Both the position numbers and the translations under genes were made by a program. The notes below the pieces were generated by a model that saw only the letters and a program-made list of their open reading frames with translations, was not told the DNA's origin and did not search any database. A stretch of DNA of 7,382 nt from Erysipelotrichaceae bacterium (GTDB lineage: Bacteria; Bacillota_I; Bacilli_A; Erysipelotrichales; Erysipelotrichaceae). The DNA lies in assembly GCA_900754715.1 (NCBI GenBank), contig CAAEDX010000246.1, forward strand, positions 1-7,382, written 5' to 3'. Positions 1 to 6,588 of the stretch are shown here, piece after piece (position 1 is the first letter of the stretch; each line of letters starts with the position of its first letter).

Positions 1-356
1 AAGTCCTTGCGCAGGCAGGGGACATGCGCCTGCTTCGCGATCTCGCTGAGGATCGTCTCGCTGCCCATGAACCACTTTGGCTCGGTCAGCACCGATATGG
101 CATCCGCGCCGGCTTCTTCATATTCCCGCGCGATCTGCAGATAAGGAAACTGGGGATCGATGATCCCTTTGGACGGTGAGGCTTTCTTACATTCACAGAT
201 GAACGAAAGGCCCGGCTGGCGCAATGCCCGCTCAAAGGGAAGATCGCCTTTTGGCATGGCCTGGGCCTGCGCGCGCATCTGCCGCTCAGGACATTGCTTC
301 TGCTTTTGCGCGCTGCGCGCCGCGGCGTGCGCGGCCAGCTGTTCCAGGATGTTCAT
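1..356 (-). CDS. trpC: Indole-3-glycerol phosphate synthase, N-terminal part (cut by window edge)
   Basis: TrpC decarboxylates and closes the ring of carboxyphenylamino-deoxyribulose phosphate to give indole-3-glycerol phosphate, a late step of cytoplasmic tryptophan synthesis. I translated 118 codons from the ATG at 356-354. They contain the family's first active-site block, [12 protein letters not shown] (residues 53-64). E55 and K57 there match the Glu and Lys of the (βα)8-barrel active site. Next come the block [22 protein letters not shown] (79-99, here interpreted as the second barrel strand region) and VPCLRKD at the edge, whose Lys is the expected catalytic residue of the KDF motif. 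The ATG overlaps the trpD stop (ATGA), and GAGGAG at 365-370 sits 8 nt upstream, which fixes the start. It is the last visible gene of the T-box-controlled trp operon. The rest lies outside the window, so a TrpC-TrpF fusion cannot be excluded. Confidence 0.96.
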   Translation of the reverse strand, partial: MNILEQLAAHAAARSAQKQKQCPERQMRAQAQAMPKGDLPFERALRQPGLSFICECKKASPSKGIIDPQFPYLQIAREYEEAGADAISVLTEPKWFMGSETILSEIAKQAHVPCLRKD

Positions 357-1384
357 ATGTTCATCTCCTCATTGCTGAGGCGGATGAGCTCATCCAGCAC
401 ACGCATGGCCTTGCCGCTGTCGATCAGCGCCGCCGCCAGCTGAATGCCTTCCGCCATGGTTTCTGCCTTGCCGCCGATATACAGCGAGGCGCCGGCATTC
501 ATCAGCACCGCGTCGCGCTTAGGACCATGTTCCCCGCGCAAGACGTCCCGGGTCAGCTTGGCATTTTGTTTTGGCGTGCCGCCGCGCAAGTCATCTCGGG
601 TGCAGCGTTTCAGTCCAAACTGCTCAGGAGCGATCACTTTGCTGCGGAACCATCCGTCCTTGAATTCACAGACCGTGGTCGGGGCGCTCATGGAGATCTC
701 ATCGAGCCGGTCCTGGCCATAGACGACCATGCCCCGGCGCACGCCCAGGCTGATGAGCACTTGTGCCAGCGGTTCCACCAGATATTCATCATAGACACCC
801 AGCAGCTGCAGACGCGGAGAACCTGGGTTGGTCAGCGGCCCCAGGATGTTGAATACGGTGCGAAAGCCTAGTTCCTTGCGGATGGCGCCGACATATTTCA
901 TCGAAGCATGATACTTTTGCGCAAAGAAGAAACACATGCCAGCTTTCTCTAACAGCCGGATGCACAGCTGCGGATCTTGCTGGATGTTCACGCCCAGCGC
1001 TTCCAGGCAGTCTGCTGTGCCGCATTGAGAAGAAGCGGCGCGGTTGCCATGCTTGGCCACTTTCATCCCGCCGGCCGCAGCCACGAAGGCCGCCGTGGTC
1101 GAAATATTGAAGCTGTGCGCGCCGTCACCGCCGGTGCCGACGATCTCAAACAGCTCCATGTCTGTCTTGACCGCGGTCGCATGCGCGCGCATGGCAGCCG
1201 CACAGCCAGCGATCTCATCCGTCGTCTCGGCTCGCGCGCTCTTTGTCGACAATGCGGCGAGAAAGGCAGCGTTCTGCGTCGGTGTCGTCGCGCCGCTCAT
1301 GATCTCATTCATCACGGCATATGCTTCCTCATAGCTCAGGTCTTCCTTATTTACGATCTTCACGATTGCTTCTTTGATCATCAT
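353..1384 (-). CDS. trpD: Anthranilate phosphoribosyltransferase
   Basis: TrpD transfers the phosphoribosyl group of PRPP to anthranilate, the second dedicated step of tryptophan synthesis. The 343 residues match the usual length of a stand-alone TrpD. An N-terminal helical domain (about 1-70) is followed by [14 protein letters not shown] (83-96, PRPP binding), [21 protein letters not shown] (111-131), the block with [13 protein letters not shown] (175-187) and LDEIS (227-231), whose Asp-Glu pair binds magnesium in characterised enzymes. Two adjacent ATGs are possible starts. The first (1384-1382) overlaps the trpG TGA by 4 nt and the second (1381-1379) by 1 nt. AGGAG at 1390-1394 is 5 nt from the first and 8 nt from the second, so the second may be the real start. 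It is not fused to a glutaminase: the trpG product is a separate polypeptide. No key residue appears missing. Confidence 0.98.
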   Translation of the reverse strand: MMIKEAIVKIVNKEDLSYEEAYAVMNEIMSGATTPTQNAAFLAALSTKSARAETTDEIAGCAAAMRAHATAVKTDMELFEIVGTGGDGAHSFNISTTAAFVAAAGGMKVAKHGNRAASSQCGTADCLEALGVNIQQDPQLCIRLLEKAGMCFFFAQKYHASMKYVGAIRKELGFRTVFNILGPLTNPGSPRLQLLGVYDEYLVEPLAQVLISLGVRRGMVVYGQDRLDEISMSAPTTVCEFKDGWFRSKVIAPEQFGLKRCTRDDLRGGTPKQNAKLTRDVLRGEHGPKRDAVLMNAGASLYIGGKAETMAEGIQLAAALIDSGKAMRVLDELIRLSNEEMNI

Positions 1385-1965
1385 CTCTGCTCCTTTCTGA
1401 TCTTCATGAAATTTACCAGCATCTGCTTTCCATTTGGGGTCAGGATCGATTCCGGATGGAACTGAACGCCGAACACCGGATAGCGGGCATGCGCCACGCT
1501 CATGACCTCTCCATCTTCGCTGCGTGCCGTGACCCGCAGGCAGGAAGGCAGCGTCGCCTCATCCACAGCCAGGGAATGATAGCGTGCCGCCTGGATCATT
1601 GGCGGACATCCCGCAAACAATGCACAGCCAGGATCCAGCTTCACTTTTGACGCCTTGCCATGCATGAGCCTGGAAGCGTAAGTGATCCTGGCTCCATAAG
1701 CAGCACAGATGGCCTGATGCCCCAGGCATACGCCGAGGATCGGAATCTGCCCGCCCAGCTCGCGCACCACATCGATGATGACGCCGGATGCTTCAGGACG
1801 GCCCGGGCCCGGAGAGAGGACGATGCGCTCTGGCTGCATCGCGCTGATCTCCTGCACGCTTTTTTCATCATTGCGGATGACCTGGATCTGCGGATCGATC
1901 GAACCGATCAGCTGATAGAGATTATAAGAAAAGCTGTCATAATTATCGATGAGCAGGCTCATCAT
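1381..1965 (-). CDS. trpG: Anthranilate synthase component II (glutamine amidotransferase)
   Basis: TrpG is the class I glutamine amidotransferase subunit that feeds ammonia to TrpE. The 194-residue protein opens with [16 protein letters not shown], typical of the family. It carries SPGPGRP (51-57), the nucleophile motif GVCLGHQ with C80, RYHSLA (128-133) and GVQFHPES with H170 and E172, so the Cys-His-Glu triad is complete. The frame is open for 19 more codons upstream, but those overlap trpE and look nothing like TrpG. The AGGAGG at 1970-1975 points to the two adjacent ATGs at 1965 and 1962, with spacings of 4 and 7 nt; the second is better spaced. The first ATG overlaps the trpE stop as ATGA. 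In some bacteria the same subunit also serves 4-amino-4-deoxychorismate synthase (PabA). Its position between trpE and trpD argues for tryptophan synthesis as the main role. Confidence 0.97.
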   Translation of the reverse strand: MMSLLIDNYDSFSYNLYQLIGSIDPQIQVIRNDEKSVQEISAMQPERIVLSPGPGRPEASGVIIDVVRELGGQIPILGVCLGHQAICAAYGARITYASRLMHGKASKVKLDPGCALFAGCPPMIQAARYHSLAVDEATLPSCLRVTARSEDGEVMSVAHARYPVFGVQFHPESILTPNGKQMLVNFMKIRKEQR

Positions 1966-3425
1966 TCCACCTCCTCTGCCTGTTTCAATGCCTTGACCAC
2001 GGCACTGGCTTTCCGGATGCATTCCTCATGTTCGCGCTCTCCTTGAGAATCGGCAACGATGCCGGCACCGCTGCGGATGAAGACCTGGCCGTTTTTCCGA
2101 TAGGCGAGCCGGATGGCGATGCACATGTCCATATTCCCGGTAAAGTCGATATAGCCCAGAGCGCCGCCATAGATGCCTCTGCGGCTGTCTTCCAGCTGAG
2201 CGATGCGCTGTACGGCCCGCAATTTCGGCGCGCCCGAAAGCGTTCCGGCCGGCAAGATGGCCGCGACCGCGTCCAGGGCATCCAGCCCTTCCCGCAGCTC
2301 GCCGCGTATGGCTGATCCAATATGCATCACGCAGGAAAAACGTTCGATCGAATGCAGCTTCTCGGCCTGCACGCTGCCAAAGCGGCTGATCTTGCCCAGA
2401 TCATTGCGGCCCAGGTCGATGAGCATATCGTGCTCGGCCAGTTCTTTCTCATCGCTGAGCAGTTCCTGCTCCAGCCGCAGGTCTTCTTCCTCGCTGCTTC
2501 CTCTGCCCCTTGTCCCAGCCAGCGGAAAGGTGCGCAGTACACCGTCATCCAGACGGATCAGCGTTTCCGGGGAAGCGCCGGCGACCTCGATGTCACAGCC
2601 AGAGAGATAAAACATATAAGGAGAGGGGTTCTGTGTGCGCAGCACACGATACATATTGAGCAGGCTGCCTTCATAAGGGACGCTGAGCCGGTTAGAAAGC
2701 ACGATCTGAAACAAGTCGCCTTCACGGATATAGTCTTTGGCCTGATCGACCATCTGGCAATATGCCGGCCCATCAAACAGCGCTTCGAATGCTCCTTTCA
2801 TGTGTCCCGGCGGGCAAGCGGGCACCTCCTTTTTCAGCAAGGCAGCCATCATCTTCAGCTTTTGCGATGCCGACGCATACGCGGCCGGCAGTTCTTCGTC
2901 CAGCCGCATGTTCGCGATCAGGATGAGCTGCTGGCACAGATGATCGAAAACGATCACCGTATCAAAGAGCATCAGGTCCAGATCCTTGAACTGATCTGGA
3001 TCCCTGGTCTGCATCCGTACGCCCGGCTCACTGTAATACAAGTATTCATAGGCAAAATACCCGACCAGCCCGCCGGTGAAGGGCGGCAAGGTCTTGATGC
3101 GGGGACTGCGATTCTGCCTCAAGAGCGCGCGCAGTGCCTGCGAAGGATCGTTCGTGTGGAAATGATGATCGCCGATCCGCATGTCCCCATCAATGCAGGT
3201 GATCTCCAGCTTCGGGTCATAGCCCAGAAAGGTGTACCGGCCCCAGCTGTCTGCGTCACTGAGCGATTCCAGGATATAACAATGATCCGAGACGGATCTC
3301 AGGATGCGCAGTGCCTGGATAGGTGTCAGCGCATCGGAAAGCAAAGCGCAGCTCAGCGGCATGACATCGTATTTTCCGCATTCCGCAAATGGCTTCACTT
3401 CCTCAAGCGTTGGTGTGATATGCAT
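1962..3425 (-). CDS. trpE: Anthranilate synthase component I
   Basis: TrpE converts chorismate and ammonia (from TrpG) to anthranilate, the committed step to tryptophan. The 487 residues fit the family. The N-terminal domain has ILESL (51-55) and GRYTFLG (62-68), the region that binds tryptophan for feedback inhibition in known TrpE proteins. The chorismate-binding domain (about 225-480) has EGDLFQIVLSNRL (235-247), NPSPYMFYL, GASPETL (283-289), PLAGTRGRG (301-309), DEKELAEHDMLIDLGRNDLG (325-344), HIGSAIRG, LPAGTLSGAPK (391-401) and RSGAGIVADS (451-460). The frame stays open for 99 codons upstream through the T-box leader, but AAAGGAGGA at 3432-3440, 7 nt before the ATG, and the start of homology place the start at MHITPT. 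It is the first structural gene after the leader. TrpE is preferred over PabB because of the LESL element and the trpGDC genes downstream. Confidence 0.97.
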   Translation of the reverse strand: MHITPTLEEVKPFAECGKYDVMPLSCALLSDALTPIQALRILRSVSDHCYILESLSDADSWGRYTFLGYDPKLEITCIDGDMRIGDHHFHTNDPSQALRALLRQNRSPRIKTLPPFTGGLVGYFAYEYLYYSEPGVRMQTRDPDQFKDLDLMLFDTVIVFDHLCQQLILIANMRLDEELPAAYASASQKLKMMAALLKKEVPACPPGHMKGAFEALFDGPAYCQMVDQAKDYIREGDLFQIVLSNRLSVPYEGSLLNMYRVLRTQNPSPYMFYLSGCDIEVAGASPETLIRLDDGVLRTFPLAGTRGRGSSEEEDLRLEQELLSDEKELAEHDMLIDLGRNDLGKISRFGSVQAEKLHSIERFSCVMHIGSAIRGELREGLDALDAVAAILPAGTLSGAPKLRAVQRIAQLEDSRRGIYGGALGYIDFTGNMDMCIAIRLAYRKNGQVFIRSGAGIVADSQGEREHEECIRKASAVVKALKQAEEVE

Positions 3426-3431
3426 GTGATG

Positions 3432-3440
3432 TCCTCCTTT
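3432..3440 (-). promoter_or_regulatory. Ribosome binding site that fixes the trpE start
   Basis: AAAGGAGGA lies 7 nt upstream of the trpE ATG (3425-3423). It matters because the trpE frame is open through the whole leader, and only this site plus the start of TrpE homology separates coding from leader sequence. It lies beyond the leader terminator, so it is transcribed only after read-through. Confidence 0.85.
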
Positions 3441-3468
3441 CATGCAAGTCGATCCTGCCGAAAGGAAC

Positions 3469-3508
3469 AAAAAAACGCCCTCGACAGAATACTGTTCTGT
3501 CAAGGACG
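3469..3508 (-). terminator. Leader terminator of the trp T-box
   Basis: In the minus-strand RNA a stem of about 14 bp (outer arms 3501-3508 and 3476-3483, inner arms 3495-3500 and 3484-3489, with two G-U pairs) is followed by seven U residues (3469-3475). This is a classic rho-independent terminator placed before trpE. Its 5' arm contains the CCUU (3502-3505) that the antiterminator uses, so the two structures exclude each other. Confidence 0.92.
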
Positions 3509-3540
3509 AATGATATCTTATCGATCCGCGGTGCCACCTT
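3502..3540 (-). promoter_or_regulatory. T-box antiterminator with UGGC acceptor-end bulge
   Basis: The RNA begins with the conserved T-box sequence AAGGUGGCACCGCGG (3526-3540). AAGG (3537-3540) pairs with CCUU (3502-3505). UGGCACC (3530-3536) stays as a 7-nt bulge. GCGGAU then pairs with AUUCGU, and GAUA pairs with UAUC over an AGA loop, giving a two-part helix as known for T-box antiterminators. In this family UGGN pairs with the NCCA end of uncharged tRNA. Here N is C, which calls for discriminator base G, as in bacterial tRNA-Trp. The pairing was worked out by hand from the sequence. Confidence 0.9.
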
Positions 3541-3544
3541 GATT

Positions 3545-3561
3545 CACGGCATGACGCCGTG
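3545..3561 (-). repeat. Leader hairpin directly before the antiterminator
   Basis: CACGGC and GCCGUG form a perfect 6-bp stem with a 5-nt loop. It sits 4 nt upstream of the T-box sequence, where stem III of T-box leaders usually lies. A second perfect 5-bp hairpin, GGGUA/UACCC with a 6-nt loop, is at 3571-3586. Which of the two is stem III proper is not decided. Confidence 0.7.
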
Positions 3562-3757
3562 CACTTGACAGGGTACCAACATACCCCCGGCAACTGACGT
3601 ATGCCCGCACGTTGCAGAGTACTCTGCGCATGACGCACATTTGACTGCACCCTCAGCGGTCCATTTGACGACTTGTTTCTCACCTGCTTCTCAGCGCCGC
3701 AGGCTCTCTGTAAAGGCATCATCGCCGTTATCTCCGCTTCATCGGTTTCTTAAGCAG

Positions 3758-3787
3758 AGTATACGGCCTTTTTTCTAGATCTGTCAA
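3758..3787 (-). promoter_or_regulatory. Promoter of the trp operon
   Basis: A perfect -35 box TTGACA (3782-3787) and a near-perfect -10 box TATACT (3758-3763) are separated by 18 nt. The predicted transcription start is near 3751, just ahead of T-box stem I, leaving a leader of about 325 nt to the trpE ATG. A strong constitutive promoter is what is expected when control acts by attenuation. I see no obvious operator. Confidence 0.88.
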
Positions 3788-3789
3788 TG

Positions 3790-3825
3790 AAAAAAAGCGG
3801 TTTCACAAAAAATTCACATTTCCGC
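3790..3825 (-). terminator. Possible weak terminator after the glycosyltransferase gene
   Basis: GCGG (3822-3825, inside the last codons) and CCGC (3797-3800) can pair across a long AU-rich loop, and seven U residues follow (3790-3796). The short stem and large loop make this a poor terminator. It is the only candidate between the stop codon and the trp -35 box, so some read-through into the trp leader is likely. Confidence 0.35.
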
Positions 3826-4938
3826 ATACTGATCTTCGATAAAATCACACAGCCGGTCGGTAGCTCTGCGGTCGATGCAGCTGTGCTGCGCCGCTTTCAT
3901 CGCTGCCCCCAGCGTGCCATCCGCAAACTGCCGCAGCACTTGCGGCAGCTCCTCGGCCGGATTGCTGACCGCCACGCTCATGTGCCGGCTGGCAAAATAT
4001 GCCATGTTTTCGCTTTCGCATCCAGGAATAGGAGATATGTGCACCAGAGGCACGCCAAGCACCGCTGCCTCCGTGGAAGAAAGCCCGCCTGGCTTGGTGA
4101 GGAACAAGTCACACGCGGCCATATACTGCGCCATATGCGATGTGCTCCCTCTGATCACGATGTGCGGATCATCCCCATAGCGATGAACGAGCTTGCGGCG
4201 CAGCTGATCGTTCTTGCCGCAGATGACGATCAGCGTACACCCTGTTTGTCCCTTCAGAAAAGTCATGATGGTCCTGATCGTCTCTTCGATCTTTCCGGCT
4301 CCTATGCTTCCGCCGGAAAGCAGGATATATCGTTCATTCAGATCCAGCCGCAGCGCCGCGCGGGCCTGGTGTCTCGTGATCCCTCTGCGGAAATCGCTGC
4401 CGACCGGAATGCCATAGGGAAGCATGCGCTCCCGGGGAATGCCGTATGCGCCAAAGCGATCCATCAGATCAGCTGCCGGAACCACATAATAGTCACAGTC
4501 CGTCTCTTCCATGAATGGAATGCATGTATAGTCCGTCGCAATGAGCATCGTCTGTGGGACCGCTGTTCTTTGCCGCTTCAGGTTGGTCAGGATGTGCGCC
4601 GGATACATATGGCTCATGATGACCACATCAAAGTGATGTTCATCGAGAAAGGCACCCATCGCGGATGACATCTTGCCATTGACCCAGTATACCGGTGAAT
4701 GGATCGGCAGCTGCCGGTATGACTCGCCCAGCGCATATACTTTGCCAAACAGTGCGGGAGAGCGCTGCACGAGCTTCACATAGGAATCGGAAACAAGACG
4801 GACGATGCCGCTCCCGGCCAGTTCATACGGATCCATGAACATTACCCGGTGGCCGCGCCGGTCCAGTTCTTCCGCCACCGCTTTTCCCGCAGCGTTATGC
4901 CCGCCGCCGGTGCTGCAAGAAAGGATCAATGCTTCCAT
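3814..4938 (-). CDS. GT28-type glycosyltransferase, MGDG synthase / diacylglycerol glucosyltransferase-like
   Basis: The 374-residue protein has the two-lobed layout of MurG/MGDG-synthase-like GT-B enzymes, which move a sugar from a UDP-sugar to a lipid at the inner face of the membrane. The N-terminal lobe (about 1-180) has SCSTGGGHNAAGKA (7-20), the family's acceptor-side glycine motif, then ATDYT (134-138) and LPYGIPV (173-179). The C-terminal lobe has LSGGSIGAGKI (207-217), CGKND (240-244) and TKPGGLSSTEAAVLGVPLV (281-299), the region that binds the nucleotide sugar. There is no signal peptide or membrane span. The closest functional analogues are UgtP-type enzymes, which make glucosyl-diacylglycerol for membranes and lipoteichoic acid anchors; this substrate is inferred. 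GGAGGU at 4945-4950, 6 nt before the ATG, supports the start. It appears to be a single-gene unit with its own promoter. MurG itself is less likely because of the GGGHNAAG form of the motif and the lack of division-cluster neighbours. Confidence 0.88.
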   Translation of the reverse strand: MEALILSCSTGGGHNAAGKAVAEELDRRGHRVMFMDPYELAGSGIVRLVSDSYVKLVQRSPALFGKVYALGESYRQLPIHSPVYWVNGKMSSAMGAFLDEHHFDVVIMSHMYPAHILTNLKRQRTAVPQTMLIATDYTCIPFMEETDCDYYVVPAADLMDRFGAYGIPRERMLPYGIPVGSDFRRGITRHQARAALRLDLNERYILLSGGSIGAGKIEETIRTIMTFLKGQTGCTLIVICGKNDQLRRKLVHRYGDDPHIVIRGSTSHMAQYMAACDLFLTKPGGLSSTEAAVLGVPLVHISPIPGCESENMAYFASRHMSVAVSNPAEELPQVLRQFADGTLGAAMKAAQHSCIDRRATDRLCDFIEDQYAEM

Positions 4939-4967
4939 GATATGACCTCCATCCCATATTAAAGAGA

Positions 4968-4976
4968 ATTATAGCA
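4968..4976 (-). promoter_or_regulatory. Extended -10 promoter of the glycosyltransferase gene
   Basis: TGCTATAAT is a consensus extended -10 element (TGnTATAAT). No good -35 box is found 16-18 nt upstream (at best 3 of 6 matches), which fits extended -10 promoters. Transcription would start near 4961, leaving an untranslated leader of about 23 nt containing the GGAGGU site. Confidence 0.7.
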
Positions 4977-5020
4977 GGATCCATGCTTTTTTACATACAC
5001 GTTTTCTTTGATCTGTATAC

Positions 5021-5043
5021 AAAACGGGCGCTTGAAGCGCCCG
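5021..5043 (-). terminator. Terminator after the M23 peptidase gene
   Basis: A GC-rich perfect stem (CGGGCGC at 5037-5043 pairing with GCGCCCG at 5025-5031, extendable by two bp) closes a small loop and is followed by UUUUG. It begins 3 nt after the stop codon. The U-run is short, but the stem is strong. It separates the peptidase gene from the glycosyltransferase unit. Confidence 0.82.
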
Positions 5044-5046
5044 CTC

Positions 5047-6537
5047 TCAATACAGGATATCTTCCGGATGTTCACGGCAAGGGGTCCTGCCGATGATGTC
5101 ACAGCCGGTCGTCGCCACGCTCCAGCCAGTACCGTACGCGAAATCGCTCGTCCGCTGGAACTGTGCTACCGCGTCAGCGATAGACATATTGCCCAGATTG
5201 ACGACCCCGATGTGGCAGTGCGCGCCAAACGAGTTGCCGCTGTTTCCGGTATAGCCCATCAGCTGTCCCTGGGAGACCGTCTGTCCCGGAGAGACAACGA
5301 TGCCGGTCGACATATGTGCAAAAGAGATAAAATATGTCGTGCCATTCACCCGGGTGATCATCGCCATGTTATTGGCAGCGCCATATGGCCATCCTGCTGA
5401 GGCGTCCGGATAACCGCCATTATCTGAAGGAAAGCCTTCATTGGTCCAGACCACGATGCCATTGGCAGGCGCATAGATCGGCGTGCCGATCGGTGCCGCG
5501 ATATCCGCGCCCAGATGCTCTCCGCCGCCAGGATAATACCATGTTCCTGCCGAAAGCGTTCCGCTGATCGGCGAGATGAAGCCATTGCTGCTCATGCTTC
5601 CGCCGCCATTTGAGCTGCCTCCGCTATTCGAGCTGTTTTCTCCGCCGCCGGAAGAGCCGCCCTCCGATCCACTGTTCGATCCGCCGCTGCTGCCATTATT
5701 GTTTTCTGGTTCTTCGACCAATGAGCTGGGATCCATGGCGATCATGTTTCCGCCCATCGTCTGCGCATTGTATGTCGCGTTCTCCATGCGCTGCACGATC
5801 TCCTGCTGATTGCTCTGATAGACTGCGAGCAATTCCTCGCGCTGCTGACGCACTTCATCGGCCGCGGCGCGCTGTTGTTCGATCTCCGCTTTCTGCTCTT
5901 CCTGCTGTTCGCGCAGACGGTCTTGTTCGCTGAGCTGCAGCTGCAATTCATCCCGCAGATCCTGCAGCTGCTTCATCTGGTCTTCATCATCCTGTGTGAT
6001 GCGGTTAAGTCCTTCCAGCCGCCTGAGCATATCGCTGAGATCATCCGCGCCCATGATCAGATCCACGACCATGTTCGTGCCGACCGAAGCTTGTTCGCTG
6101 ATCATGCGTTCCCGGATGATCCGATCATACTGCTCGATCTCCTGACGCTTTTCATCGATCTGCGCGCTGAGCGCATTGATGGTCGCATCAAAGCTGGCGA
6201 TGCTCTCTTCTTTCAGCGCGATCTGCGCGTCCAGCTCCTGCACGAGCGCATATTGCTGCTGTGCCAGCGCCGCGATCTCATCGATGTCATTGCCGATATT
6301 TTCGATCTGTTGCTGCAGATCGCTGATCTGCTGCTCTACCGCCTGCTGGCGGGAGGCATATTCGTTCTTGAACTGTGTGCACAGATCGGCATCTTCCTGG
6401 GTCGGCTGGACCGCGGAACATTTTCTGATCCAGTATTCCTCATCAGAGAAATCCTCTGCGTGAAGCTGCACCGGCGGGATGCTTCCGGCCAGCAGAAAAG
6501 CCGCCGTGATGCAGGCCATGATCCTTCTTCTGTTCAT
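5047..6537 (-). CDS. Secreted coiled-coil M23 (LytM-type) peptidoglycan endopeptidase
   Basis: The 496-residue protein probably cuts peptide cross-links in the cell wall. MNRRRIMACITAAFLLAG begins a signal peptide of about 27 residues (possible cleavage after LHA). A long Gln/Glu-rich coiled coil follows (about 61-258). Within it, NMVVDLIMGADDLSDMLRR (155-173) resembles the hinge of PcsB/CwlO/EnvC-type coiled coils, which in studied proteins are controlled by FtsEX. Residues 276-318 are a Gly/Ser/Asn linker. The M23 domain (about 321-448) has HLGAD with zinc ligands H341 and D345, FAHMS with H408, and the HCH motif with H440 and H442, so it looks active. A 48-residue tail with two cysteines (479, 487) ends the protein. 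Two more cysteines are at 39 and 53. I chose the start at MNRRR because the signal peptide begins there and GAGGA lies about 8 nt upstream; a 22-codon extension would need a TTG start upstream of the -10 box. Confidence 0.93.
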   Translation of the reverse strand: MNRRRIMACITAAFLLAGSIPPVQLHAEDFSDEEYWIRKCSAVQPTQEDADLCTQFKNEYASRQQAVEQQISDLQQQIENIGNDIDEIAALAQQQYALVQELDAQIALKEESIASFDATINALSAQIDEKRQEIEQYDRIIRERMISEQASVGTNMVVDLIMGADDLSDMLRRLEGLNRITQDDEDQMKQLQDLRDELQLQLSEQDRLREQQEEQKAEIEQQRAAADEVRQQREELLAVYQSNQQEIVQRMENATYNAQTMGGNMIAMDPSSLVEEPENNNGSSGGSNSGSEGGSSGGGENSSNSGGSSNGGGSMSSNGFISPISGTLSAGTWYYPGGGEHLGADIAAPIGTPIYAPANGIVVWTNEGFPSDNGGYPDASAGWPYGAANNMAMITRVNGTTYFISFAHMSTGIVVSPGQTVSQGQLMGYTGNSGNSFGAHCHIGVVNLGNMSIADAVAQFQRTSDFAYGTGWSVATTGCDIIGRTPCREHPEDILY

Positions 6538-6582
6538 CACCGTTTCCTCTCTTCCTTTTTCTGTAAAAAAATCATCGTTCCT

Positions 6583-6588
6583 ATTATA
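6583..6588 (-). promoter_or_regulatory. -10 box of the M23 peptidase gene
   Basis: A perfect TATAAT lies about 45 nt upstream of the ATG. The best-placed -35 candidate is TGTTCA (6606-6611) with a 17-nt spacer, matching the consensus at only 3 of 6 positions, so an activator or a weak promoter is possible. Together with the maf terminator upstream, it indicates an independent transcription unit. Confidence 0.6.

Larger units (their letters stand above)
3469..3751 (-). promoter_or_regulatory. T-box riboswitch leader (tRNA-Trp sensing)
   Basis: This RNA leader senses the charging state of tRNA-Trp by direct binding and permits transcription of trpEGDC when uncharged tRNA accumulates. Stem I starts with AGCGG (3734-3738) pairing with CCGCU (3655-3659). 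The internal specifier loop is closed on its far side by GGCGAU (3721-3726) pairing with GUCGUC. The loop's 3' side presents UGG (3661-3663), the Trp codon, followed by the usual A. The distal part has the conserved AGAGAG (3704-3709) and a CCUGC/GCAGG stem (3699-3703 with 3683-3687). That stem carries a GGCGCUGAGAA apical loop, the elements that contact the tRNA elbow in known T-boxes. Two further hairpins lie at 3571-3586 and 3545-3561, before the antiterminator. The 5' end near 3751 is inferred from the promoter. Confidence 0.95.

Noticed and set aside
2322..3542. Long plus-strand open frame (406 codons) antisense to trpE and the T-box leader
   Set aside because: It mirrors an unmistakable trpE coding region, shows no recognisable domain, and crosses the structured leader. 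High GC content explains the absence of stops.
3426..3722. N-terminal extension of TrpE by 99 residues
   Set aside because: The stretch is the T-box leader, including its terminator. TrpE homology begins after the well-placed ribosome site, and the extra residues look like no TrpE domain.
3787..4668. Plus-strand open frame of 293 codons opposite the glycosyltransferase gene
   Set aside because: The minus-strand gene has clear family motifs, a Shine-Dalgarno site and a promoter. The plus frame has no family features and begins in the A-tract of the candidate terminator.
5590..5720. Glycine/serine/asparagine-rich repeat as a mobile or CRISPR-like repeat
   Set aside because: It is an irregular codon-level low-complexity linker inside the M23 protein, with no spacer pattern or fixed repeat unit.
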